38,265 bases of DNA from DATGFB01 sp032160545 (lineage in GTDB: Bacteria; Actinomycetota; Actinomycetes; Mycobacteriales; Jatrophihabitantaceae), in the NCBI GenBank assembly GCA_032160545.1, contig JAVHVN010000174.1, positions 1 to 38,265 on the forward strand. The letters are read 5' to 3'. The notes under the pieces were generated by a model. It was not told the DNA's origin, did no database searches, and was given only the letters and a program-made list of their open reading frames with translations. The stretch's first letter is position 1; every line of letters begins with the position of its first letter. Made by a program: the position numbers and the translations under genes. Below are positions 25,684 to 33,627 of this stretch, in pieces.

Positions 25684-25859
25684 GGCTCGCCAACAGCCGG
25701 TGGACGGGCCGTGACCAGATCGAGACATCGCCGTTCAACGACTCGGGTTGGAGAACCCTGCACGCGCTTTTTCTCCCTATTTCCGGGCCATTCAGTTCAA
25801 TTCGTCGGATCCGGACGCTCCGTGCGAAGGGCCCCGCCGCGGAGTTCGCCGGGCCGGCC

Positions 25860-25887
25860 TTGACGCTAAAACCGGATACAGTATTCT
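25860..25887 (+). promoter_or_regulatory. Putative promoter of the third importer operon
   Basis: TTGACG (25860-25865), a 16-bp spacer and TATTCT (25882-25887). Predicted transcription starts near 25894, leaving a leader of about 47 nt before ATG 25941. Confidence 0.65.
25874..25886 (+). promoter_or_regulatory. Putative operator GGATACAGTATTC
   Basis: It contains GGATAC and GTATTC words facing outward around one base, with core palindrome ATACAGTAT. It overlaps the -10 box, and GTATTCTG (25881-25888) is identical to the first half of the 14047 site. Confidence 0.6.
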
Positions 25888-25940
25888 GCCTCGAACCATC
25901 TCGCACGGATCACGACCGAGCAGTCTCGTTGGGGGAAAAG

Positions 25941-26969
25941 ATGATTCGTCGGCGGCCACTACTTTGTATTGCGGCACTGATGTGCGGCGCGACCTTGCTC
26001 GCGGCGTGTTCCAGCAGCGGATCCGGCTCGGGCGGGTCAGGCGGCGGTGGCACGTCCGCGGCAGGTGGCGTCGACAAGTCGCACGTCGTCGTGGCATGGA
26101 ACTCGACGCCCGACGAGGCCTACCTCCCGCTGCTCATGGCGATCGACGACATGAACAAGCAGGGCTTCTCGGTCGAGGCGAAGACGCTCTCGGGCTCGGA
26201 CATCAGCTTCCAGAGCCTGGCGACCAACAACATCCAGTTCACGGCCGACTCCCTGCCTCCCGGCGCACTCAGCGTGTCCCAGGGAGCGCCGATCGACATC
26301 GTCGCCACGCGGAACGCGAACCTCGTCGTGTGGGTGGCGGACGCCGCCTACGAGGACTGCTCGAAACTGTCCGGCAAGCCGGTCGGCATCTACTCCGAGA
26401 CCGGCGGCTACACGGTGTTGATGAAGCTGTACTTCGAGAAGCACTGCCCCGGCGTGAAGCCGAACTACGTGACCATCCCGGACTCACCGGTCCGGGCCCA
26501 GGCCGTCGCGACGGGTCGACTTTTCGGCACGGCGCTGGGCCTGCCCGATGCTCTTGCGCTTCAGAAGAAGTACCCGAACAAGCATTTCTTCGTCCTGCCG
26601 CTCAAGGAGGACCTGCCGGGCGTCGGGGACGAGTACGTCTACACGAACCAGCAGACCGCGAAGTCGCATCCGGCGATCGTCCAGGCGCTCATCGCCGCGC
26701 AGCTGAAGGCGATCCGCTCGATCTACCAGTCGCCGGACACCCTGGACGCGCTGGTCAAGCAGTACCTGCCCTCGGCCGCGGACTCCAGTGTGGCCAAGCA
26801 GTTCGTCGAGCAACACATCTGGTACGCGAACGGCGGGCTGAACGGTCCGGGGCTGCAGAACACACTCAAAGCTTTCAACCTGCCCGGCGACCCGGCGAAG
26901 CTGCAGGACACCGCCCCGCTGCAGGCGGCGGTGGCCAAGATCGGGCCGTCCTCGGTGACGCAGTACTAG
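25941..26969 (+). CDS. ABC importer substrate-binding lipoprotein, NMT1/SsuA type
   Basis: A 342-residue lipoprotein precursor beginning MIRRRPLLCIAALM with lipobox LAAC (cysteine 23) and a Gly/Ser linker. ATG 25941 is chosen because it gives a proper signal peptide and lies downstream of the promoter; an in-frame start at 25860 would fall on the promoter itself. The mature region has the NMT1/SsuA pattern (VVVAWNSTPDEAYLPLLMAI; LSGKPVGIYSETGGYTVLMK). Such proteins bind sulfonates, nitrate, taurine, pyrimidine precursors or aromatic acids. This is the only importer in the window that uses this fold. Confidence 0.88.
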   Translation: MIRRRPLLCIAALMCGATLLAACSSSGSGSGGSGGGGTSAAGGVDKSHVVVAWNSTPDEAYLPLLMAIDDMNKQGFSVEAKTLSGSDISFQSLATNNIQFTADSLPPGALSVSQGAPIDIVATRNANLVVWVADAAYEDCSKLSGKPVGIYSETGGYTVLMKLYFEKHCPGVKPNYVTIPDSPVRAQAVATGRLFGTALGLPDALALQKKYPNKHFFVLPLKEDLPGVGDEYVYTNQQTAKSHPAIVQALIAAQLKAIRSIYQSPDTLDALVKQYLPSAADSSVAKQFVEQHIWYANGGLNGPGLQNTLKAFNLPGDPAKLQDTAPLQAAVAKIGPSSVTQY

Positions 26970-27012
26970 GCACGGACAGGCCGGACGGCCCACGGGAAGG
27001 AGGTAACCGCTG

Positions 27013-27831
27013 GTGACGCGACCAGCTCGGATCCGCTCGTGGGGCGCCCGTCCGACGTGGCTCGACGCGGTGGCGCGGGTGGCGCTGCCGCTGGCGGTGC
27101 TTGTCGTCCTGGTGGCCGTCTGGCAGTCGTACGCCGCGCGCGCCGGCAATTTCCTCATGCCGAAACCCGGCCGCTTCGTCTCCTCGATCCCAGATGTGGT
27201 CGGGTCGGGCGAGGCGTGGCGTTCGATCGCTACCAGCGATCTGTCGCTTCTGTTCGGTTACGGCCTCGCGATCGCCGTCGGAGTGCCGCTCGGCCTCGCG
27301 ATGGCGCGCAACCGGCTACTCGATCGTGTCATGGGGCCGTACCTCGACATCGCCATCGTCGTGCCGATGGCCGTGATGATGCCGGTCGTGCTGATGGCAC
27401 TCGGCTTGACCCGACGCGCACAGGTTGCGGTGATCGTGCTCTTCGCGCTGCCGTTCATCGTCGTCGCGACGCGAGACGGCGCCCGCACGCTGCGCGCCGA
27501 GTGGACCGAGATGGCTCGGGTGTTCGGTGCCGGCGAGGCCCAGTTGTGGCGCCGCGTGTTGTTGCCCGGCTCGGTCGCAGCGATCGTCTCCGGGTTGCGG
27601 CTCGGGTTCGCACAGGCACTGACCGGCCTGGTCACCGTCGAGCTCACGCTTATCGCGCTCGGCATCGGCAAGCAGATGATCGTCTACCAATCGCACTTCC
27701 AGTCGGCTCGGCTGTTCGTGTTCGTCGCGATGCTGATGCTCCAGTCCGTCGTGATCCTCGGCGGTCTCCGACTGCTCGAACGGCGTTTCTCACGTGGGCT
27801 CGCCACGTCGCGCGGGGGGCGGGCCGCATGA
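27013..27831 (+). CDS. ABC importer permease, SsuC/TauC type (first of two)
   Basis: A 272-residue permease with about six membrane segments and coupling loop TEMARVFGAGEAQLWRRVLLPG. Start GTG 27013 follows AAGGAGG at about 26997-27003. Its stop overlaps the ATPase start as ATGA. The loop sequence is typical of the nitrate/sulfonate family. A second, different permease follows the ATPase, so the channel is probably a heterodimer. Confidence 0.9.
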   Translation: MTRPARIRSWGARPTWLDAVARVALPLAVLVVLVAVWQSYAARAGNFLMPKPGRFVSSIPDVVGSGEAWRSIATSDLSLLFGYGLAIAVGVPLGLAMARNRLLDRVMGPYLDIAIVVPMAVMMPVVLMALGLTRRAQVAVIVLFALPFIVVATRDGARTLRAEWTEMARVFGAGEAQLWRRVLLPGSVAAIVSGLRLGFAQALTGLVTVELTLIALGIGKQMIVYQSHFQSARLFVFVAMLMLQSVVILGGLRLLERRFSRGLATSRGGRAA

Positions 27832-28634
27832 CGACCGAAACCAACGCCGTAGCAGTCACGGGCCGTGAGGGGCGGGTGTCGCTGTCCGGGGTGGGCAAGC
27901 GCTTCGTCACCCGGGGCCGCGGCCACGTCGGGGAGTTTCAGGCGCTGGACGATGTGTCGTTCGCGGTAGAGCCGTCAGAGTTCGTCAGCCTTCTCGGGCC
28001 GAGCGGCTGCGGCAAGACCACGGTATTGCGAATGGTCGCCGGCCTGCTCAAGCCGGACACCGGCACGGTGCGGGTCGGGGCAGTGCCCGTGACGAAACCC
28101 GGGCCAGATCGCGCCGTCGTGTTCCAGAACGCGGCGCTGCTGCCCTGGCTGGACGTGCGGGGCAACGTCTCCTTCGGCATGCGGTTGCTCAAGTGGCCGT
28201 CGGCACGCGTCCGCGAGCAGACCCGGCACTACGTCTCGCTCGTCGGCCTCGAGGGGTTCGAACACCACCTGCCCCGCGAGTTGTCGGGCGGCATGCAGCA
28301 GCGCGTGGGGCTCGCACGCGCGTTGGCGGTAGATCCCCAGATCTTGCTGATGGACGAGCCGTTCGGCGCGCTCGACGAGATCACCCGTCGCCAGATGCAG
28401 AACGAACTGCTCCGGATCTGGGCCCAGTCGCGCAAGACCAGCCTGTTCGTGACGCACAGCGTCGACGAGGCTGTCATCCTGTCCGACCGCATCCTCATCA
28501 TGGGCGCCCGTCCGGGCCGCATCCTCGCCGACATCCGGGTCGACCTGCCGCGGCCTCGCGACCGCGACGTCGAGGCCAGCGACGAGTTCGTCGCACTGCG
28601 CCAGGAGGTGTGGCGGTGGCTGGACAGCCGCTGA
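27828..28634 (+). CDS. ABC importer ATPase, SsuB/TauB type
   Basis: The 268-residue ATPase has Walker A GPSGCGKTT (57-65), signature LSGGMQQRVGLARAL, LLMDEPFGALDEITR and switch VTHSVDEA. There is no TOBE domain, as expected for this family. ATG 27828 overlaps the preceding stop. Its end overlaps the second permease by 19 bp. Confidence 0.93.
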   Translation: MTTETNAVAVTGREGRVSLSGVGKRFVTRGRGHVGEFQALDDVSFAVEPSEFVSLLGPSGCGKTTVLRMVAGLLKPDTGTVRVGAVPVTKPGPDRAVVFQNAALLPWLDVRGNVSFGMRLLKWPSARVREQTRHYVSLVGLEGFEHHLPRELSGGMQQRVGLARALAVDPQILLMDEPFGALDEITRRQMQNELLRIWAQSRKTSLFVTHSVDEAVILSDRILIMGARPGRILADIRVDLPRPRDRDVEASDEFVALRQEVWRWLDSR

Positions 28635-29476
28635 CCGTCGTCACGCGCGAGCAGCCCGACGCCGTCGCCCGGCCGAACGAGCGCGGTCGCGCGGCCCGGC
28701 TCGGGCAGGCGGCCGTGCGGTTCCTGCGCGAGGAACTGCTGGTGAGCCTCGCGGCGCTGGCGGTCGGGGCGGCGGTCTGGCAGCTGGTGGCGATCGCCAT
28801 CGATGCGGCGTGGCTGCCCACGTTCTGGTCGGTGCTGTCCAACTGCCACGACCTGCTCGGCGACGCGAAGTTCCGCGCTGCGCTGGGGGACAGCCTGTAC
28901 GACGTCCTCGTCGGCTACGGCATATCGGTGCTGCTCGGCGGGATCGTCGGCATCGGCATGGGACTGAACCGGTACGTCGACTGGGCGCTCGTGTACTACC
29001 TGGACCTTCTGCTGTTCATCCCGCCGATCGTCACGGCGCCGATCTTCCTCATCATCTTCGGACTGTCAAAGACGACGCTGCTGGCGGTCATCGTGGTCTT
29101 CGCGTCGACGGTGATTGCCGTCAACTGCAAGGCGGCCGTGGAGAGCGTCGACGACAGCCTGCGCGAGGTGCCGCGGGTATTCGGGGCGGGCAGGGTGCAG
29201 ACCGTCCTGCGCGTGCAACTGAGGGCCGCCCTGCCACTCGTCTTCACCGGCCTCTACCTCGGTGTCGGCCGGGCGGTGAAGGGCATGATCATCGGCCAGC
29301 TCTTCATCGCCGTGATCGGCCTGGGCGCCTACGAGGCGCGCTTCGAACAGGCCTTCGACGCACAGGGCATCTGGAGCATCGCACTGGTCGTCGTCGTCGC
29401 CGCGCTCGTCCTGAGCTGGGTCGTCCGATTCGTCGACGGCATCGTGAACCATTGGGCCTACGGAGGCAGCACATGA
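28616..29476 (+). CDS. ABC importer permease, SsuC/TauC type (second)
   Basis: A 286-residue permease with about six membrane segments and coupling loop REVPRVFGAGRVQTVLRVQLRAALP. The start is placed at GTG 28616 because AGGAGG lies about 7 bp upstream (28603-28608); the longer frame upstream is the ATPase gene in another frame. The stop overlaps the next start as ATGA at 29473-29476. Having two permeases with one ATPase is less common than one in SsuABC systems. Confidence 0.87.
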   Translation: MAGQPLTVVTREQPDAVARPNERGRAARLGQAAVRFLREELLVSLAALAVGAAVWQLVAIAIDAAWLPTFWSVLSNCHDLLGDAKFRAALGDSLYDVLVGYGISVLLGGIVGIGMGLNRYVDWALVYYLDLLLFIPPIVTAPIFLIIFGLSKTTLLAVIVVFASTVIAVNCKAAVESVDDSLREVPRVFGAGRVQTVLRVQLRAALPLVFTGLYLGVGRAVKGMIIGQLFIAVIGLGAYEARFEQAFDAQGIWSIALVVVVAALVLSWVVRFVDGIVNHWAYGGST

Positions 29477-30672
29477 CATCGTTCCGGTACGCATCGCCCA
29501 CCGAGCTGGTGTACGCACCGGGTTCGCGCCGCAAGGTCGGCGCCGAGATCGCGCAGCTCGGCGGCTCGCGCGCCTTGATCGTGACTGATCGCGGGCTCGC
29601 CGGCGTGGGCGTGGCCGACGAGCTTGCCGCGCACGTGCCGGCGAATGGCGTCGAGCTGGTCGGCATCTGGTCGGACGTACCGCAAGACCCGACCTTCGCC
29701 GATGTCGAGGCGCTGGTGGCGAAGGTCCGCGCCGAGCGCGTCGACACCGTGATCTCGCTCGGATCAGGCAGCGTGCTTGCCGCCGGCCGGTCCGCCGGCG
29801 TCTGCGCGCCGGAGGATCGGCCGGTGCGCGCGATCGCCAAGTCCGGGCCGAACGGCCCCCCGCTGTTGAACATCTGCATCCCGACCACCGCGGGTTCAGG
29901 CGGTGAGGTATCCAGACAGGCGACGCTGACCGACGACGAGACCGGTGAGAAGAGCGGGGTGCGCGGCTGGCAGGTGGCCGCGCGACTCGCGGTGCTCGAC
30001 CCCGAGCTGCTCGTCAGCGTGCCGCGCGGGCAGGCGGTCGCCTCAGGCATCGACGCCATGCTGCACGCGCTCGAGGCCTATTGGTCGAGGCGCGCGACCG
30101 TCCTCACCGACGCTCTTGCCCGCCCGTCCTTCGCGGTGCTGTTCACCAAGCTCGTCGAATCGATCGAGTCCCGCGACGTCGACGTCCTCGGCGAGATGCT
30201 CGTCGCGTCGACGATGGCGAACCTCGCGTGCGGCAACGCCGGCCTGGGTCTCGTGCACGGCCTGAACAAGGGCATCACCGGACTGGCCCACAAGCGAGGC
30301 TACGAGTCCGTGTCTTACGGCATGCTGCACGCCATCCTGCTGCCGTGGGTCGTCGACTTCAACATCGCCGCAGCGGCACCGCGCCTCGCCACGCTGGCGC
30401 GTGACGTCGGCGTCGCCGGTGCCCAGGACGACGATCGCAGCGCTGCCGCGGCCCTCAACGCTGCGATCACTCGTTGGCTGGTCGAGCTGGACGCGCCGCG
30501 TGCGCTCCCGTGGCCGACCTGCACCGACGAGGACATCGACTTCATCGTCAAGGACACCGCGGGTCGGGCCATGTGGCAGGACAACGCGCGCACCGCGACG
30601 GAGGAAGAACTGGCCGACCTCGTACGCAGATCCCTCACCGACTGGAACGAAACCGAATGGAGCTCACGTTGA
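29473..30672 (+). CDS. Iron-containing alcohol dehydrogenase family protein with altered metal and nucleotide motifs
   Basis: A 399-residue protein with the group III ADH/maleylacetate reductase layout: PTTAGSGGEVSRQATLTD (138-155), ASGIDAMLHALEAY and GLGLVHGLNKG. Of the four usual metal ligands D194, H198 and H262 are present. The fourth, normally in a HGxxNAxLLP motif, reads Y282-G-M-L-H286-A-I-L-L-P, so histidine is replaced by tyrosine and a histidine stands four residues later. The nucleotide motif normally GGGSxxDxxK reads GSGSVLAAGR, losing D and K. CGGAGG precedes the ATG. Family membership is secure; normal ADH activity is doubtful. A reductase or lyase-like role on a chain intermediate is possible. 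Confidence 0.85.
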   Translation: MTSFRYASPTELVYAPGSRRKVGAEIAQLGGSRALIVTDRGLAGVGVADELAAHVPANGVELVGIWSDVPQDPTFADVEALVAKVRAERVDTVISLGSGSVLAAGRSAGVCAPEDRPVRAIAKSGPNGPPLLNICIPTTAGSGGEVSRQATLTDDETGEKSGVRGWQVAARLAVLDPELLVSVPRGQAVASGIDAMLHALEAYWSRRATVLTDALARPSFAVLFTKLVESIESRDVDVLGEMLVASTMANLACGNAGLGLVHGLNKGITGLAHKRGYESVSYGMLHAILLPWVVDFNIAAAAPRLATLARDVGVAGAQDDDRSAAAALNAAITRWLVELDAPRALPWPTCTDEDIDFIVKDTAGRAMWQDNARTATEEELADLVRRSLTDWNETEWSSR

Positions 30673-31559
30673 CGACCACGAGTGCCACCCCACTGACCAA
30701 AGACGACGGCGTAGCCGTGATCGGCCTGGGGAAGATGGGCCTGCCGATGGCCCGCAACCTCCGCACGGCCGGATACCGGGTCGTCGGCTTCGATGTGTCC
30801 GAGGGACAGCTGGCCAAGGCAGCCGAGCTCGGTGTCGAGACCGCCCGCACGCCGGCCGAGGCCGCGGCGCGGACCGCCGCTGCACTGGTGGTGGTCGGCT
30901 TCGACAACGAGGCCAGCGCGGTGGTCAGCGCCCCTGAGACGGGACTGCTGGCCGGAAGCGGTCCTGGCTACATCGTCGCGATGTGCAGCACCGTCGAGTC
31001 GAGCACGTCGCTCGCCTTGGCCGAGCTCTGCGAGAAGGCGGGCGCGGTGCTCGTCGACGCGACGCTGTGTCTCGGCGAGCCTGCCGCCGAGGACGCATCG
31101 ATGCTCATCATGTGTGGTGGCCCGGACGAGGCGCTCGACCGCGTCGACCCGGTGCTCGCGACGGTCGGCAAGGACATCTACCGGCTCGGTGGTGTCGGTG
31201 CCGGCCAGGTCGGCAAGATGCTCAACAACTACCTGCTGTGGAACTCGGTCGTCGCCAACTACGAGGCGCTGCGACTCGGCGGCCGGCTCGGCCTCGACCT
31301 CGAGGCGCTGCGGCAGTCGCTGATGCTGAGCAGCGGCAACAACTGGGCGCTCGAGACCTGGCTGCGCGCACGTCCGATGCCGTGGGCCGAGAAGGACATG
31401 CGAATCCTCATGCAGCACGCGGACGACGCATCGCTGCCGATGCCGAACGCCGGCCTCGTGCGTGAGGAGATCAAGGCGATCAAGGTCGTGAAGAACGCCT
31501 GGACCGAGGGCGGCGGGTCGAAGTCGAGCATGAACGAGTTCACCCGGGCCCACCTGTAG
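30657..31559 (+). CDS. 3-hydroxyisobutyrate/2-hydroxymethylglutarate dehydrogenase-family oxidoreductase
   Basis: A 300-residue beta-hydroxyacid dehydrogenase with N-terminal NAD(P) motif GLGKMGLPMA (23-32). The catalytic segment GQVGKMLNNYLLWN gives K187 and N190/N191. The substrate loop reads DATLCLGEP where the family usually has a D-A-P-V-S-G-G motif, so the substrate may be unusual. ATG 30657 overlaps the preceding gene by 16 bp. Enzymes of this family reduce or oxidise semialdehyde/hydroxy acid pairs; 2-hydroxymethylglutarate dehydrogenase of nicotinate fermentation is a known member. A late step in this pathway is likely. Confidence 0.88.
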   Translation: MELTLTTTSATPLTKDDGVAVIGLGKMGLPMARNLRTAGYRVVGFDVSEGQLAKAAELGVETARTPAEAAARTAAALVVVGFDNEASAVVSAPETGLLAGSGPGYIVAMCSTVESSTSLALAELCEKAGAVLVDATLCLGEPAAEDASMLIMCGGPDEALDRVDPVLATVGKDIYRLGGVGAGQVGKMLNNYLLWNSVVANYEALRLGGRLGLDLEALRQSLMLSSGNNWALETWLRARPMPWAEKDMRILMQHADDASLPMPNAGLVREEIKAIKVVKNAWTEGGGSKSSMNEFTRAHL

Positions 31560-31568
31560 GGAACCGGC

Positions 31569-32333
31569 GTGACTCGGGTCTACCAGCTCGGCATCGGCGG
31601 CAAGCAGCTGGCGCTGTCCAGCTGCCTGCTGCGCGGCGGCGGTGCCGAGCTGGTCGACTTCAGCTACTCGTTCTGGCTCGTGGAACACGGTGCCGGGCTC
31701 ATGCTCGTCGACTGCGGGTTCCACGAGCCCGCGGCGCACCGCAAGTCGATCGGGTTCGAGCGCACAGCGATCGAGGCTCTGGCGCTGCTCGACATCGGAC
31801 CCGCCGACATCGACGCCATCGTGCTGACGCACCTGCACTTCGACCACGCCGGCTCGCTGCGCGACTTCCCGGCTGCCAGGCTCTACGTGCAGGGTGCCGA
31901 CCTCGACTACTTCTCCGGACCGCTGATGCGTTTCCCGCTGTGCGCGAGCGGGCTCGATCAGGACGATCTGGCGGCAGTGCAGGCAGCGGACCGCGAGGGT
32001 CGGCTGATCCTGCTCGAGGGCGACAGCGAGGTCGTGCCCGGTGTGCGCACGCATCACGTCGGCGGGCACACGCCGGGCAGCCAGCTGGTGTCGATCACTG
32101 ACGGTGACCGGCGGGTGCTGCTGACGGCGGACGCCGCGCACCTCTACGCGAATCTCGCCGAGGGCGTGCCGTTCCCCGTCCTGCACGATCTGCCGGCGTG
32201 CTGTCTCGCGTTCGAGCGGATTGCGGCCATGAGCGATGCCGCCACCGCCGTCGTCCCCGGCCACGACGCACGGGTGCGGCAGATGTTCGACGAGGTGCCC
32301 TCGACCGGAGGTGCCGTCCTCGCGCTGTTGTGA
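31569..32333 (+). CDS. Metallo-beta-lactamase-fold hydrolase (lactonase-like)
   Basis: The 254-residue protein has the metal motif THLHFDHAG (H88, H90, D92, H93), a later histidine in HHVGGHTPGS, an aspartate in TADAAH and a final histidine in VVPGHD. The layout resembles N-acyl-homoserine lactonases and related hydrolases. In a catabolic operon it more likely opens a lactone or thioester intermediate than quenches signals. Start GTG 31569 has a weak AGGGA site. It is the last gene of its operon and ends 7 bp from the convergent XdhC gene. Confidence 0.85.
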   Translation: MTRVYQLGIGGKQLALSSCLLRGGGAELVDFSYSFWLVEHGAGLMLVDCGFHEPAAHRKSIGFERTAIEALALLDIGPADIDAIVLTHLHFDHAGSLRDFPAARLYVQGADLDYFSGPLMRFPLCASGLDQDDLAAVQAADREGRLILLEGDSEVVPGVRTHHVGGHTPGSQLVSITDGDRRVLLTADAAHLYANLAEGVPFPVLHDLPACCLAFERIAAMSDAATAVVPGHDARVRQMFDEVPSTGGAVLALL

Positions 32334-32340
32334 CGGGGCC

Positions 32341-33453
32341 TCAGCGCTCGGCCTGGTGGTGGATCGGCCCGGTGGTCTCGCCGAGGCTGCGTCCCGTCCC
32401 ACCCCACCGGGCGCGGATGATCTCGGCGGCGATCGACACCGCGGTCTCCTCCGGGGTCCGGGCGCCGATGTCGAGCCCCACCGGCGCGTGCAACCGGACG
32501 AGTTCGTCGTCGGTCAGGCCGCGTTCGCGCAGCTGGGCCAGCCGCTTCTCGTGCGTGCGCCGTGAACCCATCGCGCCGACGTAGGCCAGTGGCATGCGCA
32601 GCGCGATCTCGAGTAGCGGCACGTCGAACTTCGGATCGTGCGTGAGCACGCAGACCACGGTGCGCGGCCCGGGTTCGACGCGTTGCAGGTAACGGTGCGG
32701 CCAATCGACGACGACCTCGTCGGCCTCCGGGAAGCGGGCCGCTGTGGCGAAGGTGGGTCGGGCGTCGCACACCGTCACGTGGTAGCCGAGGAACGCTCCG
32801 ACGCGGGCGACGGCGCCGGCGAAGTCGATGGCCCCGAACACGATCATGCGCGGCCGCCGTGCGTACGAAGCGATGAACACCGCGGTCTCGTCGCCCCTGC
32901 GCTCGCCGTCGCGGCCGTAGTGGACGATCGCGGTGCGGCCTTGCAGCAGCATGCCTTGCGCATCGTCGCGGACGGCATCGTCGAGCCGGCTGCTGCCGAG
33001 CGAACCGGTCGCGCCGCCCTGGTCCACGACGAGGTTGCGGCCGAGTCGGTCCCCGTCCGGGTGTGCGATCACTATCGCGACGCCGACCGGCCTGCCTTCG
33101 CGCACCGCGGTCGCCACCTCACGCAGGTGCGGAAACGTCGTTCGGTCCATCGGCATGACGAAGACGTCGATGATCCCCCCGCAGGTGAGCCCGACCTCGG
33201 CGGCGTCGCCGTCGCTGACGCCGTATCGCTGCAGCACCGGCCGGCCGGTCCGGCGGACGTCGTCGGCGAGGTCGTACACGGCCCCCTCGACGCAACCGCC
33301 CGACACACTGCCCACGACACTGCCGTCGGGCCCCACGAGCATCGCGGCCCCCGGCGGGCGGGGGGCCGACTGCCACGTGTCGACGACCAGCCCGACGCCG
33401 ACGGTGTGGTCGCCCTGCCACCAGTCGTCGAGCTCGGCAAGAACCTCACGCAT
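32341..33453 (-). CDS. XdhC/CoxI-family molybdenum cofactor maturation factor
   Basis: The 370-residue protein has the N-terminal XdhC motif SVSGGCVEGAVYDLA and LTCGGIIDVFV, and a C-terminal Rossmann-like domain with GAMGSRRTHEKRLAQL and GLDIGARTPEETAVSIAAEI. XdhC proteins bind the molybdenum cofactor, promote its sulfuration and deliver it to xanthine-dehydrogenase-type enzymes. The likely client is the hydroxylase at 4963-8550, about 24 kb away. Its own upstream region shows no GTATYC word, so it may be expressed independently. Confidence 0.9.
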   Translation of the reverse strand: MREVLAELDDWWQGDHTVGVGLVVDTWQSAPRPPGAAMLVGPDGSVVGSVSGGCVEGAVYDLADDVRRTGRPVLQRYGVSDGDAAEVGLTCGGIIDVFVMPMDRTTFPHLREVATAVREGRPVGVAIVIAHPDGDRLGRNLVVDQGGATGSLGSSRLDDAVRDDAQGMLLQGRTAIVHYGRDGERRGDETAVFIASYARRPRMIVFGAIDFAGAVARVGAFLGYHVTVCDARPTFATAARFPEADEVVVDWPHRYLQRVEPGPRTVVCVLTHDPKFDVPLLEIALRMPLAYVGAMGSRRTHEKRLAQLRERGLTDDELVRLHAPVGLDIGARTPEETAVSIAAEIIRARWGGTGRSLGETTGPIHHQAER

Positions 33454-33591
33454 GTGCCGTCACCGCTCGACCCTAAATCACCGACCAGGGTGCGCCCAGT
33501 TGCTCATGGCGTCGGCCACTGCCGAGCGACCGCGACAACGGCGGCCGGCCGACGACGTCGACCGGCCGACCCTTGCGAGGAATGCGGGCGA

Positions 33592-33620
33592 CTGACCGCT
33601 GCAGTTCGCCGGGCTAGCGT
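33592..33620 (+). promoter_or_regulatory. Putative promoter giving a leaderless transcript
   Basis: CTGACC (33592-33597), a 17-bp spacer and TAGCGT (33615-33620) lie only 7 bp before ATG 33628. No ribosome site is visible, so transcription probably starts at the ATG. Confidence 0.45.
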
Positions 33621-33627
33621 GGCAGCC

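Larger units (their letters stand above)
25580..25940. other. Divergent intergenic control region
   Basis: These 361 bp separate the cupin unit (minus) from the third importer unit (plus). They hold one promoter for each direction, both with GGATACA in the spacer. Between the promoters is a more AT-rich stretch near 25768-25803. No small gene or RNA was recognised. Confidence 0.75.

Noticed and set aside
25745..25772. Possible terminator: GGGTT-GGAG-AACCC followed by CTTTTT
   Set aside because: The stem is only 5 bp and the T-run begins about nine bases after it, between two divergent promoters where no transcript is expected to end.
25860..25940. N-terminal extension of the third binding protein
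   Set aside because: The extension would be encoded by the promoter and operator, and it precedes a complete lipoprotein signal peptide that begins at 25941.
31569..32333. Quorum-quenching lactonase
   Set aside because: The metal motif fits, but the fold is broad and the gene is the tail of a catabolic operon, with no signalling genes nearby. It is kept as a generic lactonase-like hydrolase.
33547..33567. Imperfect GC-rich inverted repeat around CGACGTCG
   Set aside because: It lies between divergent genes and has mismatched spacers. Such palindromes are common in high-GC DNA, and no link to a promoter is visible.
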